DNA of 64,000 nt from Anas platyrhynchos (lineage: Eukaryota > Chordata > Aves > Anseriformes > Anatidae), in NCBI RefSeq assembly GCF_047663525.1, contig NC_092589.1, positions 64,918,001 to 64,982,000 of the forward strand, in the 5' to 3' direction. A program made the position numbers and the translations under genes. The notes under the pieces were generated by a model, which saw only the letters and a program-made list of their open reading frames with translations, had not been told where the DNA came from and ran no database searches. This document shows, in pieces, positions 26,574 through 64,000 of the stretch. Positions within the stretch are counted from its first letter, which is position 1. Each line of letters begins with the position of its first letter.

Positions 26574-29091
26574 CGTGACTCTGGCCTCATTCACACACGA
26601 AACTGCTCTCTGGCAGCCCAGAGAGAGAGCAGAAGCCATTGTAGGCATGATCTATCCCTAGTTCAAAGCCTTGTGAAGCAATATTAGTGTACACAAGGAA
26701 GGATATTTGGGTCAAATTGTTTTCTCAATAGCCATTCTCACATGCAGTCCTTGAATCAAAAGTCATGCACCAATCTTCTTATATGTGCTTGTCGAAACAC
26801 CCGCAGAGCTTTTCCTATGCAGGCAGTGTTTATGTGTACCAGGTGGAGAACCTGATATCCTGATTTTACTGTTTTGATGTGTGCCAGCAGTTGTTCCATT
26901 TCTCAACAACCAACAGGGCATTATGTAAGAAGCTTGGATATGATCCAGGATGTAAATAACAACATAATACTCATGATAGAAGGTCCAATAAATTGGTAAA
27001 CAAAGGAACTGATTCACTATTGACTTATTAATTTTTAGCTTGTGTAAGTACAGTGATTTTTCCCTAGTCTTTGCAAGTATAATTTAACTAATAAACTCTC
27101 CAGCTCTATTCATCATATTCCAAAGCCGTTAAGACATAGGAATGAAAAACTTATTTTCAAAACAACTTATGCTAAACTCTTAAAGGCATTTAGGAGCATA
27201 AAGAACACAAATAAATTTGCCAACATTTTTCAAAAGTTCTAGTCCAAGAGTTATCTCCAAAAATGGCATTAAGCTCAAAAATGTCTTAGATACATGCAAA
27301 AAGCTATTGATCCTGAAATACAAGTTATAGTGAATAATTACCAGAGAGAATAAAGATGAAAGAAAAGACAGATTATCAGTCATAAGATGACAATAAGGCA
27401 GAGAGCAATTCGGGAGGCACCAAAGGTGGAAGGGAAACAATCGTCTAAGACCAGATCTTGGTAAAACTGTGTCCAGTTTTGCACCTGGAAGCTTACATGT
27501 GTAGTAATGCAATGCCACCTGGAAGTCAAAATACCAAGATACAATTCCAGCTTGAATAATTATACACAATCATATGTAATCAAAATGAGCATTCTGAATA
27601 AACAAAATGGAGATAAAAAATAGATTAACATTAAGTGAGGAATAAATACAAAACAAAGCACAAACAAAATAACAAAATGTAGGCTGTTTCATCACCTGTT
27701 CCCTCACTTCAGCCTCTGTCTTCTCAAGGTCGGTGTTTAAGTCCCCTCATACTCGTAGGGAATTGGGCACCACAGCACCTTTAAGGTTGTGCAGCTTCAT
27801 TTTACACCTACTTGACTGATGCAATGACTAACTACTGGAACGTAACAAAATGATGAAGAAAAATCACCCACCCACAGCACAATCCTGCTTCTTCCAAACT
27901 CTCTTTAGGCATAGAAGAAGGAGCCTGTAAATGCTCCTGGGTGCAGTAACTGTTGTGGTTACTTTAAGCTGTAGAGCGTGATGGGGTAAGAAGCTGTGTA
28001 ACCTGTTGGAGCACGTCATGATGAGGACCTTAGGCATTAGGATGAGTAACAAAACCCCAACACTGAACATGGACCAGCTCTACACGATGCACCCATTGTG
28101 GCTGGGTGTGCACAAGCAGGCAGACAGGTCCACACTGCCTCCCTCAGGGGATGAAGTGGGCAGACCCCAGAGCACAGTCTGCTCATGAGTTACTACTCTG
28201 TAACTGTAAACAGATGAGTACTCATCTGTTTAGCTCTAGAGAACAGCTCTGAGGTTGTCTTCAGTCATTTGCCTTTATATTTGAAAGCTCTCTCTAGAAA
28301 TGGCTACTTGAGCCTACAGGTAATATGTTTAAAAAAAAAAATGTTTTTCTCTCTAGCAGTCACTGAGCATTTTATATATAATGCAATAAGACAAGGTACA
28401 AGGCTGATTAACTCAAAGAAATTCCATATTTTGTCTTTCATTCCTACAGTTTTAGCTATAACATCTTCTGTACAGTTCCTCTCCTAGTAGCCTCATTAAG
28501 TAATCAATGAGTTTAGGTAGGAATGTAATATATAGCCTATACAGATGCATGCATACATAGTAGGATTTATGTAAGTTTGGGATAATCCTAGCCTCTGAAT
28601 ATGAAAAAAAAACAAACAAAACAAAACAAAACAAAAGACCCATAGGAAAGTAACAGGAAACAGTGATACAGAAAGACAGTTATGTGTTTTGTTGTTGTTT
28701 GTTTGTTTTTTTTCCAGTGTAATTAATATCTTAAGTTCCAAATTCACAAATTATTTTTCAAAAAAAAATCATTCTGGTAGCAGAAAGTATAGCAAGTCCA
28801 GGAAAGGCAGAGGGAGCCTGCAAGAGGTCATTTTTTCATTAGGAATGGTTGAGATGCCCTGGCCTTTTTCAAGGCATGCTCAGTTCTGTCATTATTTCCA
28901 AACAATAGGCACAATTGATTTCTGTAAGAATAAAGGGCAGGACATAAGATTTCCTGTGGCCTTCAGAAAGCCTGAATGAAATGTTGGACAACAAAAATAG
29001 AACCGAGCCTTTATTTTATGACTACAACTATTGAGTTCTAATAAGCAACAGACCTAATTTTACCCAGTTTTATTCCCCAGTGGCAAAGCCA

Positions 29092-29243
29092 AAGAATCCT
29101 CTAATCTTAATTTCATTTTTTGTACCCGGTCACCCCTATGAGGCTAAGAAACTGCCCAGGTGTTCTGAAGAATCCCCTAATCTTAATTTCTTTTTCTGTA
29201 CCTGGTCACCCCTGTGAGGCTGAGAAACTGCCCAGGTGTTTAA
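29092..29243 (+). repeat. 76-bp tandem duplication (two copies)
   Basis: Unit one (29092-29167) and unit two (29168-29243) both carry AAGAATCC, TAATCTTAATTTC, GGTCACCCCT, TGAGGCT and AAACTGCCCAGGTGTT at a period of 76 bases, with a handful of substitutions. No ORF is maintained across it. Confidence 0.92.
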
Positions 29244-30335
29244 AGGCAAGGACTGAACAGACCAAGACCTCTATGACACAGCACATGACAAGCAGACTCC
29301 CTGACCTGGGAAATTAGACATCCATTAGAATTGTGAAGGCTGAAGGCAGTGGATCAGAGCCAAGACTTTCCTTTACATAGTGGCAAAAGCAGCACAACCT
29401 CCTTTTCTCATTGGGGTGAAGTGCTGGGGAGGTGCAGATGGCATCACTGTCCCCGTGTTGGGCTCTGTGGGTATGAGGATGTGGACAAACAGAAGGTACA
29501 GCCTCAATGTGCCATGCTGTAGCAGCCTCTGGATGAGGAGCAGTCACTACAGAGGAGGAAAAAAGAAGAGAGATGTGAAAACCAGGATCACCATTATCTT
29601 ATAGAATAATATAACCAATAGTGTATGCCAAAATAAATAACCCAGTTCAAACAAACTATTTGGTGCTGCCAGCACATTCCTATTTCATGAGTAGTATGAA
29701 AATGTTATTTGTTTTTTAGTTTTACTTTTTTTCCCCAGTGTTATTCCTCTTTAACACAAAGCTTTTTATTATTTTTTCCAGTATCATGATTTTATGCTGT
29801 GCAATTCTGCTATGCAATATATCTGGAAAGCTTTTCCATTTTCAAATAAATAGGAAAAGAGACCAGTGATAAAGTATTAATTGTTTATTCTCAAATTACT
29901 ACTCGATACAATAGACATCAGGGCCATTTAGTCAACATATTAGACATTGGTGAATTGAAGTCTCAAACCTTCAATTTTCCATGGAAAGAGAAAAAAGACT
30001 GTGGTCTGATGTATAATTAGTCATGTCCAGCACATCTCCTTGGGCAGGGAGACAAGCTGACAGCTGGGGCAGTGCCAGCACCATGCAGCTTGCACAGCAC
30101 ACTCCAGTAGCTCCTCTTTCTGCCCCCACATAGCCCAGGAGCTTCCCAAGAGAGCAGATGAGGTGAGTAAGCAATGTGGCCATAGTACAGCAGCCGAGTG
30201 CCACCCAGGGAGCCTCCTGGAAAAACATCCTCTCCAACCAGCTTCTGAAATCTGCTGGTAAAATATTCTTTACTGAAAGATTGGAGGTCATGCTTTTAGG
30301 GTGTTATATAAGGTGATTCTCATCTTCACCTTATG

Positions 30336-30371
<36 letters not shown>
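30336..30371. repeat. Poly(A) tract, 36 bases
   Basis: Pure A run, the longest homopolymer in the window. The 350 bases before it show no recognisable retrogene. Confidence 0.95.
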
Positions 30372-30373
<2 letters not shown>

Positions 30374-30809
30374 AAACACTTATATTGCTTAGACTGAAAC
30401 TCTGCTTGGAGGAGAAATTCTGCATCTCCTTTCTCCCTCTTCTCTTTTCAATCCAGTGCTTTTTCTTCTCTTGTACAACTACGTATAACTAACTACAGTT
30501 GCAGGCTGGATTTAGAAATCTCTCTGTATGTGAACAAGCAGTAATGGAAACTAGAAAATAAGGTATTCACAGCTTTAATTTGGGGTCAAAATGCTTTTAG
30601 CCATTGAAGGCAAAAAAAAAAAAAAAAAGTATTGAAAAAGTCATACATTTGTTCTACAAGCGTGCAGCAGATTACCAATGCTCTGCATGACAAGAAATCT
30701 GAGGCAGAATAGTGAAAAAGAAATGAAGAAAATAACAGAAGGATGAAAAGAGAGAAGCAAAAGTAGACAGTGATATATCTATACATAACAGTTTAATAAT
30801 TTTCTTATG

Positions 30810-31680
30810 GAGTCAAACCAAAGACCTATTTAGCTCATTGATAGGTGTCTGTCTGTGGCTGACAGTGGATGCTAGAGATGAACACAAAACAAGATAATGT
30901 TATCACTCCCAGACAGTTTATCAAATCAAAAAAGTGGCATTGCAGAGGTTGTCTTGAACTATGTATTTTGCCTTAGTTGCCTTCAGTTGATTTTCCTTCC
31001 TTGCCTTTGTTTGATCACTTTCCAAAGCCATGTAGACCATTAAATTCACATCACACCACGACAGGGAGTTCCAGAGCTTAACCACAAGAACCATCTTCTT
31101 TATTATTTTGGAACTCATCATCTGCTTGTTTCTTTCATTTGGATTTGCGTCTCATCCTTTATGGGAAGAGGCTGTGAATAGCACAAAAAATAACACAAAA
31201 TGAAGTAACGCTTTTTAGCCTCCTTACTAAGGGTTACAGGGACCTGAGTCATATTTCTCCTCAGTCACCCCTCTTCTAGCCTGAAGTCATTCCTTGCACA
31301 AAGCCACTTCAGAACCTGGTTGCCACTCTCTGCACCTTCTACCATGGCTCTGATGAGCTGGGGGACCAGAATGACACTTGAAAATCAGAATGTATCTGTA
31401 TCCTGGAATTATGACAGAGCAATAAAGATGTCTCCTGTTTTGTTCTGTCTCTTCCTAAACAATTTCTAATATTTGACTTTCAGTGTTTTGCCTGACACTG
31501 AAATTTGTGCTAACGTATTTCACCTCATGACACTGTTTCATTCCTGAAAGGTAGTAGTCACCTGAAAGCCCCTTGTTTTCTATGTAAAATTTAGATCTTT
31601 CTTTCTGTGTATTATTTCCATCCACAAGTCTTTAGAGAACCTGAAATATATATATATATATATAAAAAATTAATTTTTAT
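30810..31680 (-). mobile_element. Ancient CR1-family LINE, reverse orientation, heavily diverged
   Basis: On the plus strand the order of landmarks follows the reverse complement of a sauropsid CR1 3' half: GGAGTCAAACCAAAGACC, TGGCTGACAGTGGATGC, ACAGGGAGTTCCAGAGCTTAA, TCATTTGGATTTGCGTCTC, TCACCCCTCTTCTAGCCTGAA and GAGCTGGGGGACCAGAATG. Divergence is high, so ends are approximate. It is older than the other CR1 copies here. Confidence 0.6.
31644..31664. repeat. (TA)n microsatellite
   Basis: About ten TA dinucleotides. Confidence 0.9.
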
Positions 31681-32635
31681 TGTATTAGCATTTCTGTAAT
31701 AGTTTTTTCCAAGCTAGACTTATTCTTGAAAAGGACCTGCTGGTCATGTAAAAGGCCTACAGGATCTAGCAGCAAATTTCCTAATGGCAATACAGCTTTT
31801 ATAAGCAAAAGTGTGTATTGCATGGATTACACCTGTGCTCCCCTTTGCCTTCCTCTCCCACCCAAATAAATTATATGAACAGAATCATTTTTGTACCCAT
31901 GTCAATTTTGATAACTGTGTCAGCACTGAGGTTTCAGTTAGAATAGAAATTTTGAGAAGAAAGTCAACAATCCCAAATGAAACAGAGATAGGCATTTTTT
32001 TTTCTACCATAAGTAGTAGTACCTTATCTTTACTATCAGATGTATGGCCTGACAATACAGGTGAAGATAACCTGATGACCTGCTTTTCAATTGGACACTA
32101 ACATGAGACAATAAGGATCTCTATCTTTCCAACAGCACAATGCAACTTGTAGTAGGCAGCAGTTATAACCCCCCATTTTTGTTTTAATACAGAAAGTCTA
32201 TCCAGACAATACAGAGGGAACAGAAAGGATGCTAAAGGATGTTCAGTGCTTAAAGGTAGGAATTGCTATGCTTTCCCTTATTGTGATGGCTTTATTGCCT
32301 TAATTCTGTATATTCGGGAGACAAGGAGTCCACAACCAATCTTCTACCAGAATCTATCCACCACTTCCTTAGGAAAACTACAACACATTGGGTGTATTTC
32401 TCAGCTCCAATTACAGAAATATTTTGTATTTTTATTCCTCATTTTTCAACCAATCACTCTGTTTAGTTGGTATGACTGCAGTCAATATTTAGGATGAGTT
32501 TCAAAACCCATATCCTTCAGCATTAATCTTTCATTTCTCATTTTCTGATTGTCCTCAACTCATCACATTTTCCTATGTCCACTTCATGCAGTTCAGGACT
32601 GGAGGACATGCAGACAGGGGCAGTATCTTCCCGCA

Positions 32636-32800
32636 TCCATACATACGTCCATATATATACATATATATATGGCATATATTTAATATTGAGACACGTGTGC
32701 CATACATGTGCATATGCACAAACATTTATGTACATATGTATGTGTAATGTCGTTGTGTATATATACTGTGCATCACGACATATGGATATATGAATAAGCA
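32636..32800. repeat. Alternating purine-pyrimidine tract (TA/CA/TG) at CpG-island border
   Basis: Dense runs such as ATATATACATATATATATGG, ACACGTGTGCCATACATGTG and TATGTACATATGTATGTGT. The composition flips sharply to GC-rich sequence right after 32800. Confidence 0.85.
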
Positions 32801-34130
32801 CACGGGTGGGGCCGTGGGGTGGAAACACGCCCTGAGCGCCCGCGCTGCCCTGCTCGGAGGCAGGGGAAAGGAAGGAAAACCCCTTTGAAAGCCCCTTTTT
32901 GTCATCGGGAAAGGTTTTCAGCTCGACAAGCCACCTAAGGTGCCCCAGAGCCAAGCCAAATTCAGCTGACAGTGCACCAAGCAGGTGGAGCTCCCCCAGG
33001 GTAATCAGGTGGCTGCCTCCGGGTTTTGCCCACGCCATGAATAAAGAGTCACTGGTAGGTTAGTCCAATATTCACGCGAAGAAATAACGCCCGGGGTTTA
33101 TCTTCAATAGACCACCGCGCTTTGCCTTTGTTTCCACCTTTCCCGGCTCGTAGCAGGCTTTTGTCAAAGGGACGCGGTGCGGATCCGCTGCCCTGCGAGC
33201 GCAGATAAAGGCGGCGAACAAAGGAAAGCCTCTCTCTTATCGCCCTGCTGCTGATGCACAAGGCGCCCGGCATCCCGCCCGCTCGAAGCCGGCTCCCCTG
33301 GAGGAGCCGCTAAATAATTGATCAGGATCGATCGCCGGGGTGGATCGGGAAGGGAAGCCGGGCGCATCCTTCCCCCATTTGCGCCGTAATCCGGTGGCAC
33401 CATGTGCAGATAGATAAGGAAGGGGACGCAACTCAGCCTTCAGGCCTGGGCGGGGTCCTCGCCGTCTCATCTTTTCTTTTCTCTTCCCTCCGCTGCTCTC
33501 CTCCCTCTCCCCGGCCCTGGTGAGGTCAGCTCATGAATATTGCTTCATTTTCCTGAGCGGCTCCGGCAGCGCTGGGGACCTCGTGTGCGGTGCCCGGTTC
33601 CCCGTGCATGCATTTCGCCAGCCGGGCAGCAGGCAGGGCGGTGGTGAGTAACCCGGCTGCTTTACCCTCAAGCCTTTCTTCCTTTTTCTTTTCTTCTTTT
33701 TTTTTTTTTTCTTATTAAAGGTGGGGGTGGGGGGGGATGTTTCTCCAGATTCAGATTCAACAAAAGCGCCGGGCGTGGAGGGGGAGCTGCGAGAAGCCTC
33801 CCACGCCTCTAAAACGCGGACAAAAGGCAGGCGTGCCCCGCCAGCTGCCACCCCCGGGAGGGACAGGGGTCGGGGGACAAGGGCCAGGGGCTGGGGACAT
33901 CCCCACGCTGCCGGGTGGAGCCGCTGGACTCTCCCCTTTTGTTGCCGGCGGGTGTTCCTGCGCTTTTTCCACCTGCAGAGACGCAGCGTCCTGGCGCCAC
34001 GTGGGCTTGCCACTGGAGGGGAGATGGGGTCGCGGAGTTTTGTGAGGGTTTTCGGAGGTTTCGGACCCGGGCTCAGACGAGGCTTGCTTTGTGGGGAACA
34101 AAATAAATCAGAAAAACAGTAGGGAAGAGT
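32800..34130 (+). promoter_or_regulatory. MTCL3: CpG island, likely MTCL3 promoter
   Basis: GC-rich, CpG-dense DNA begins abruptly at about 32800 and runs to about 34130. No TATA box is apparent. A well-formed splice donor (GTG|GTGAGTAAC) lies at 33644, and a strong acceptor lies just before the coding start, so transcription most likely begins in this island. The exact start is not visible. Confidence 0.65.
33601..33643 (+). other. MTCL3: Predicted 5' non-coding exon end of MTCL3 (donor at 33644)
   Basis: GGGCGGTG|GTGAGTAACC is a near-consensus donor inside the CpG island. It could pair with an acceptor at 35228 or 35281 (a 5'UTR intron of about 1.6 kb). The 5' end of this exon is unknown; the start given is nominal. 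Confidence 0.4.
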
Positions 34131-35264
34131 CGGAGTTAAGAGGAAGATGCAGGATCTAGGCTGAGCCCTGACTTCCTGCAGGTTTTTTTTAGGTTTGGGT
34201 TTAAAGAGTGGCATTTTGGACCTGTCCAGCTCTGAAAAGCAGCAGTTTGGGAATTGTATTTATGCTTGCTAGAGAAGCAAAGCAAATCGGTGTTGTGGTG
34301 CAAGTATAAGTTTTGGTAGGCTTACACTCCCTTACATGCTCCCTTTTTGCTTATTAATGCCTGGGAAAATCCTGCCAAATTATGTTCTTTTGAGCATTAA
34401 TTTTCAATGGATTGGTTAAAATCAGGGTGATAATGACAGTGCATTTGAGAGGAAACCTTGTACCCCTGCCAGTGAGTGCAGAGTAAACACAGTGTCATTG
34501 TCTGGTGTGTTGCAGGGAATAAACCAATTGTCAGGGCAGGGCATAATGTCTACATTGACTTTGACCAGTTGGCTTTCTTTACTCTGTACTTTGCGGTGGG
34601 ACAGTTGGGAATCACAAGGCCACGTTAGGAATGCTGTCATTGCAATTTTGGCCCACATTTTCCCTTTAAGGATGGCTGAATAAAGGCTATGCGAAAACAG
34701 TTTATGGATCATAGCTATTATTTTTAGAATGCCTTACGGCACATCTTTGCAGCATGGTATGGCACCTAGCAGCCTATTTCAGTCATCTGCTGTGACCACG
34801 AAAACTCTACTAGGGTCAGGCCCTAGGGGGAAAATTGCCACCTGAGCACCTGCAGGAGAATACAGTGCCACATCTAGTGCTGGGCCAGGCTCCTTCCTTA
34901 ATCCCTACGTTTTGGAAATGCGCTGGAGGGATTTTACCCCGGTGCTGCTTCAGTGTAACGGGTAACAAGCCTGAATTGCACCTTAGGTCTTGACAACGCT
35001 TCTGGGAGACAAACTGATGCCAAGATGGGTGTAGAAGTTGTTTCAGTGTCCCTTTGGCTCTTGATTTGTGCCTTGGAGGCCTCCCTTGACGAGGCCCTGT
35101 CAAGCCTGAAGGGGGCGGCCCCGGGGGAGGCAGGTGCAGCAGCAGCGGGCACACGGCGGGGCAGGGCCGGGGCCTCCTCCCGGTCTCCCCCTGCCCCCCG
35201 ACCGTCCTCCCCGCTTCTCCTCCCGCAGCCGGCCGGCCGGAGGAGGCGGAGGACGCCGCCGGCG

Positions 35265-35285
35265 ATGGACTCTGCCCGCAGATAG
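35265..35285 (+). promoter_or_regulatory. Six-codon upstream ORF before MTCL3
   Basis: ATG GAC TCT GCC CGC AGA TAG ends 8 bases before the MTCL3 ATG and is out of frame with it. It survives in the mRNA if the acceptor at 35228 is used and is lost if the acceptor at 35281 is used (exon start 35282). It would be expected to dampen translation. Confidence 0.5.
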
Positions 35286-35293
35286 CCGCCGCC

Positions 35294-62895
<27,602 letters not shown>

Positions 62896-62901
62896 ACAGT
62901 G

Positions 62902-62907
62902 AATAAA
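62902..62907 (+). terminator. Intronic AATAAA polyadenylation signal
   Basis: AATAAA lies 7 bases after the readthrough stop of exon 5. Short AT-rich signals occur by chance, so its use is unproven. Confidence 0.3.
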
Positions 62908-64000
62908 TCATTTCTGCATGAATTTAAAAGAATTATACTCTAGGTATAATAGAGAATATATTGTACTGTAGGAGGTGAAAGATTTTACTCCTTCTTCTGG
63001 CTTTGCAGCTGCATTTGCCAGAGTCGTGCCTTCTAAAGCAGTGTATGATAGCATTTTTGGCACATAAATGAGCATGGTTATTTTCTTGGTGGTTGGGTCC
63101 CTGTTAAATTAATAAAAAAAAAAATGTATTAATTTTAAACAGGAGGAAGCATACAGTTTCCAAAATTATAAAGAATATGACAAACCATGTAGAAAAATAA
63201 ACCATGAAAAATTATAAAGTCACAGAGCCACACAGTAGTGTATAAATATTGGAATTGCTGTAACTGGTTGTATCTTTTGTTGAAAGGCTGTGGGTCACTG
63301 CTTACATGCAACAGTGACTAGCGTCTTTTCTGCAGTTCTTTTTTATTCTTCTCTCATCCTCTAAGGAAAGAGCCAACGAGCATCCTGCATGTGACGTGCA
63401 GAGTTGTTCCAAAGAGGTTTTGGGGAGCAAATTCCTTGCTGACTCAAGATCTTCTGCCATGAAAAATGAAAATTACCTACCCTTATCTTATATTGCAATC
63501 CTATAGTTGGCAAATGCTGTTATTGCTCACGGTATTATCCAGATGTTTTAGTAAGTCTCTTGCTATGTTAATTTACTTGTGTTGTCCTGCTAGTTTACAG
63601 TCAAAGTAGTTACCAGGTGAAGCTGAAAGCTATTATTTCTTATCCCTATGCTGACTAATTAGTCTCTTGTTTCCTTGTATCAGAAAGTCACAGACGCAGT
63701 GAGTTTGAAGCTAATCATTTACTATACATGTACTGCATGAAATCAAACAGAAAAGACATTTGGCATGCTCACTTTCTGATCTAGCAATACCTCTGAGCTT
63801 GTAGAGCTCCCATTAACTTAGAGGCAGAGCACTGCATGGGCTCATACAAATTTAAAGCAATCTAATTGGTATTTTCTCTGAAAAAATAACAGTAATAATT
63901 AAATTTGGCATTTCAACATTAGACCATGCAGAACTCCTACTGATGTCAATGGGAGATGGGCACTTGGTCCCTCCACAAGCATAGTCTGATTCACTATTTA
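62908..64000 (+). other. Start of MTCL3 intron 5, to window end
   Basis: No exon coding the expected hydrophobic C-terminal segment (MFQPIILL-like) is found before the window ends. Ordinary AT-rich sequence. Confidence 0.75.

Larger units (their letters stand above)
12381..32635. other. Intergenic spacer between LEG1 and MTCL3
   Basis: About 20 kb with no ORF that shows protein-family similarity or exon structure. It contains simple repeats (listed separately), an old CR1 near 31 kb, a tandem duplication at 29.1 kb, a CpG-bearing patch at 26.0-26.65 kb and AT-rich blocks rich in homeodomain-type TAATTA cores around 17.3-17.7 kb. Long-range enhancers for either gene could reside here; none can be proven from sequence alone. 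Confidence 0.6.

Noticed and set aside
27180..27569. 129-residue minus-strand frame with hydrophobic stretches
   Set aside because: AT-rich spacer, no recognisable domain, no exon signals or context supporting a gene.
29971..30291. 106-residue minus-strand frame beside the poly(A) tract
   Set aside because: Lies on the wrong strand for a retrogene with that tail and has no family match.
33531..34214. 227-residue minus-strand frame in the CpG island
   Set aside because: Same cause: GC-rich leader with a poly-Lys run from a poly-T tract; no family similarity or splice structure.
35025..35285. 86-residue plus-strand frame starting MGVEVVSVSLWLLICALEA, signal-peptide-like
   Set aside because: Probably within the predicted 5'UTR intron; after residue 30 it is GC low complexity. 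Only its last six codons are kept, as a uORF.

Overview
The window is genomic DNA from a bird. The evidence is several CR1 retrotransposon copies that end in the ATTCTATG-type 3' octamer, an avian retroviral-LTR-like repeat, compact introns, and two vertebrate genes with clean GT-AG exons. The species cannot be fixed from the sequence. There are no bacterial-type genes, CRISPR arrays or recognisable tRNA/rRNA genes.

Two genes lie head to head. On the minus strand (about 12.35 kb down to the left edge) is LEG1 (C6orf58 in human), a secreted liver-enriched/egg-and-gland type protein of the DUF781/LEG1 family. It has five well-supported coding exons and a TATA box; its 3' end is uncertain. On the plus strand (CpG-island promoter near 33-35 kb, coding from 35,294) is MTCL3/SOGA3, a coiled-coil protein of the MTCL/SOGA microtubule-associated family. 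Five coding exons (854 codons) are present, and the last coding exon lies beyond the right edge. The divergent LEG1-MTCL3 pairing is the same neighbourhood as human 6q22.33, which supports both assignments.

Layout: 1-12.4 kb, LEG1 with a tail-to-tail CR1 pair in intron 2; 12.4-32.6 kb, gene-poor spacer with microsatellites, an AT-rich palindromic tract, a 76-bp tandem duplication, an old CR1 and a small CpG-bearing patch carrying an RFX X-box-like site; 32.6-36.8 kb, alternating purine/pyrimidine tract followed by the MTCL3 CpG island, a likely 5'UTR intron, a small uORF and GC-rich exon 1; 36.8-61 kb, MTCL3 introns, mostly one 20.5-kb intron holding most of the younger repeats; 61.5-62.7 kb, the large coiled-coil exon; 62.7-64 kb, the start of the final intron with a possible intronic polyadenylation isoform.

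The two genes have no known shared pathway. I do not see a new multi-gene system here. The most interesting points are transcript-level: a 5' acceptor choice that would keep or remove a uORF, an all-phase-0 exon structure with a 24-residue basic cassette-like exon, an alternative intronic 3' end that would replace the hydrophobic C-terminus of MTCL3, and an unresolved LEG1 3' end.
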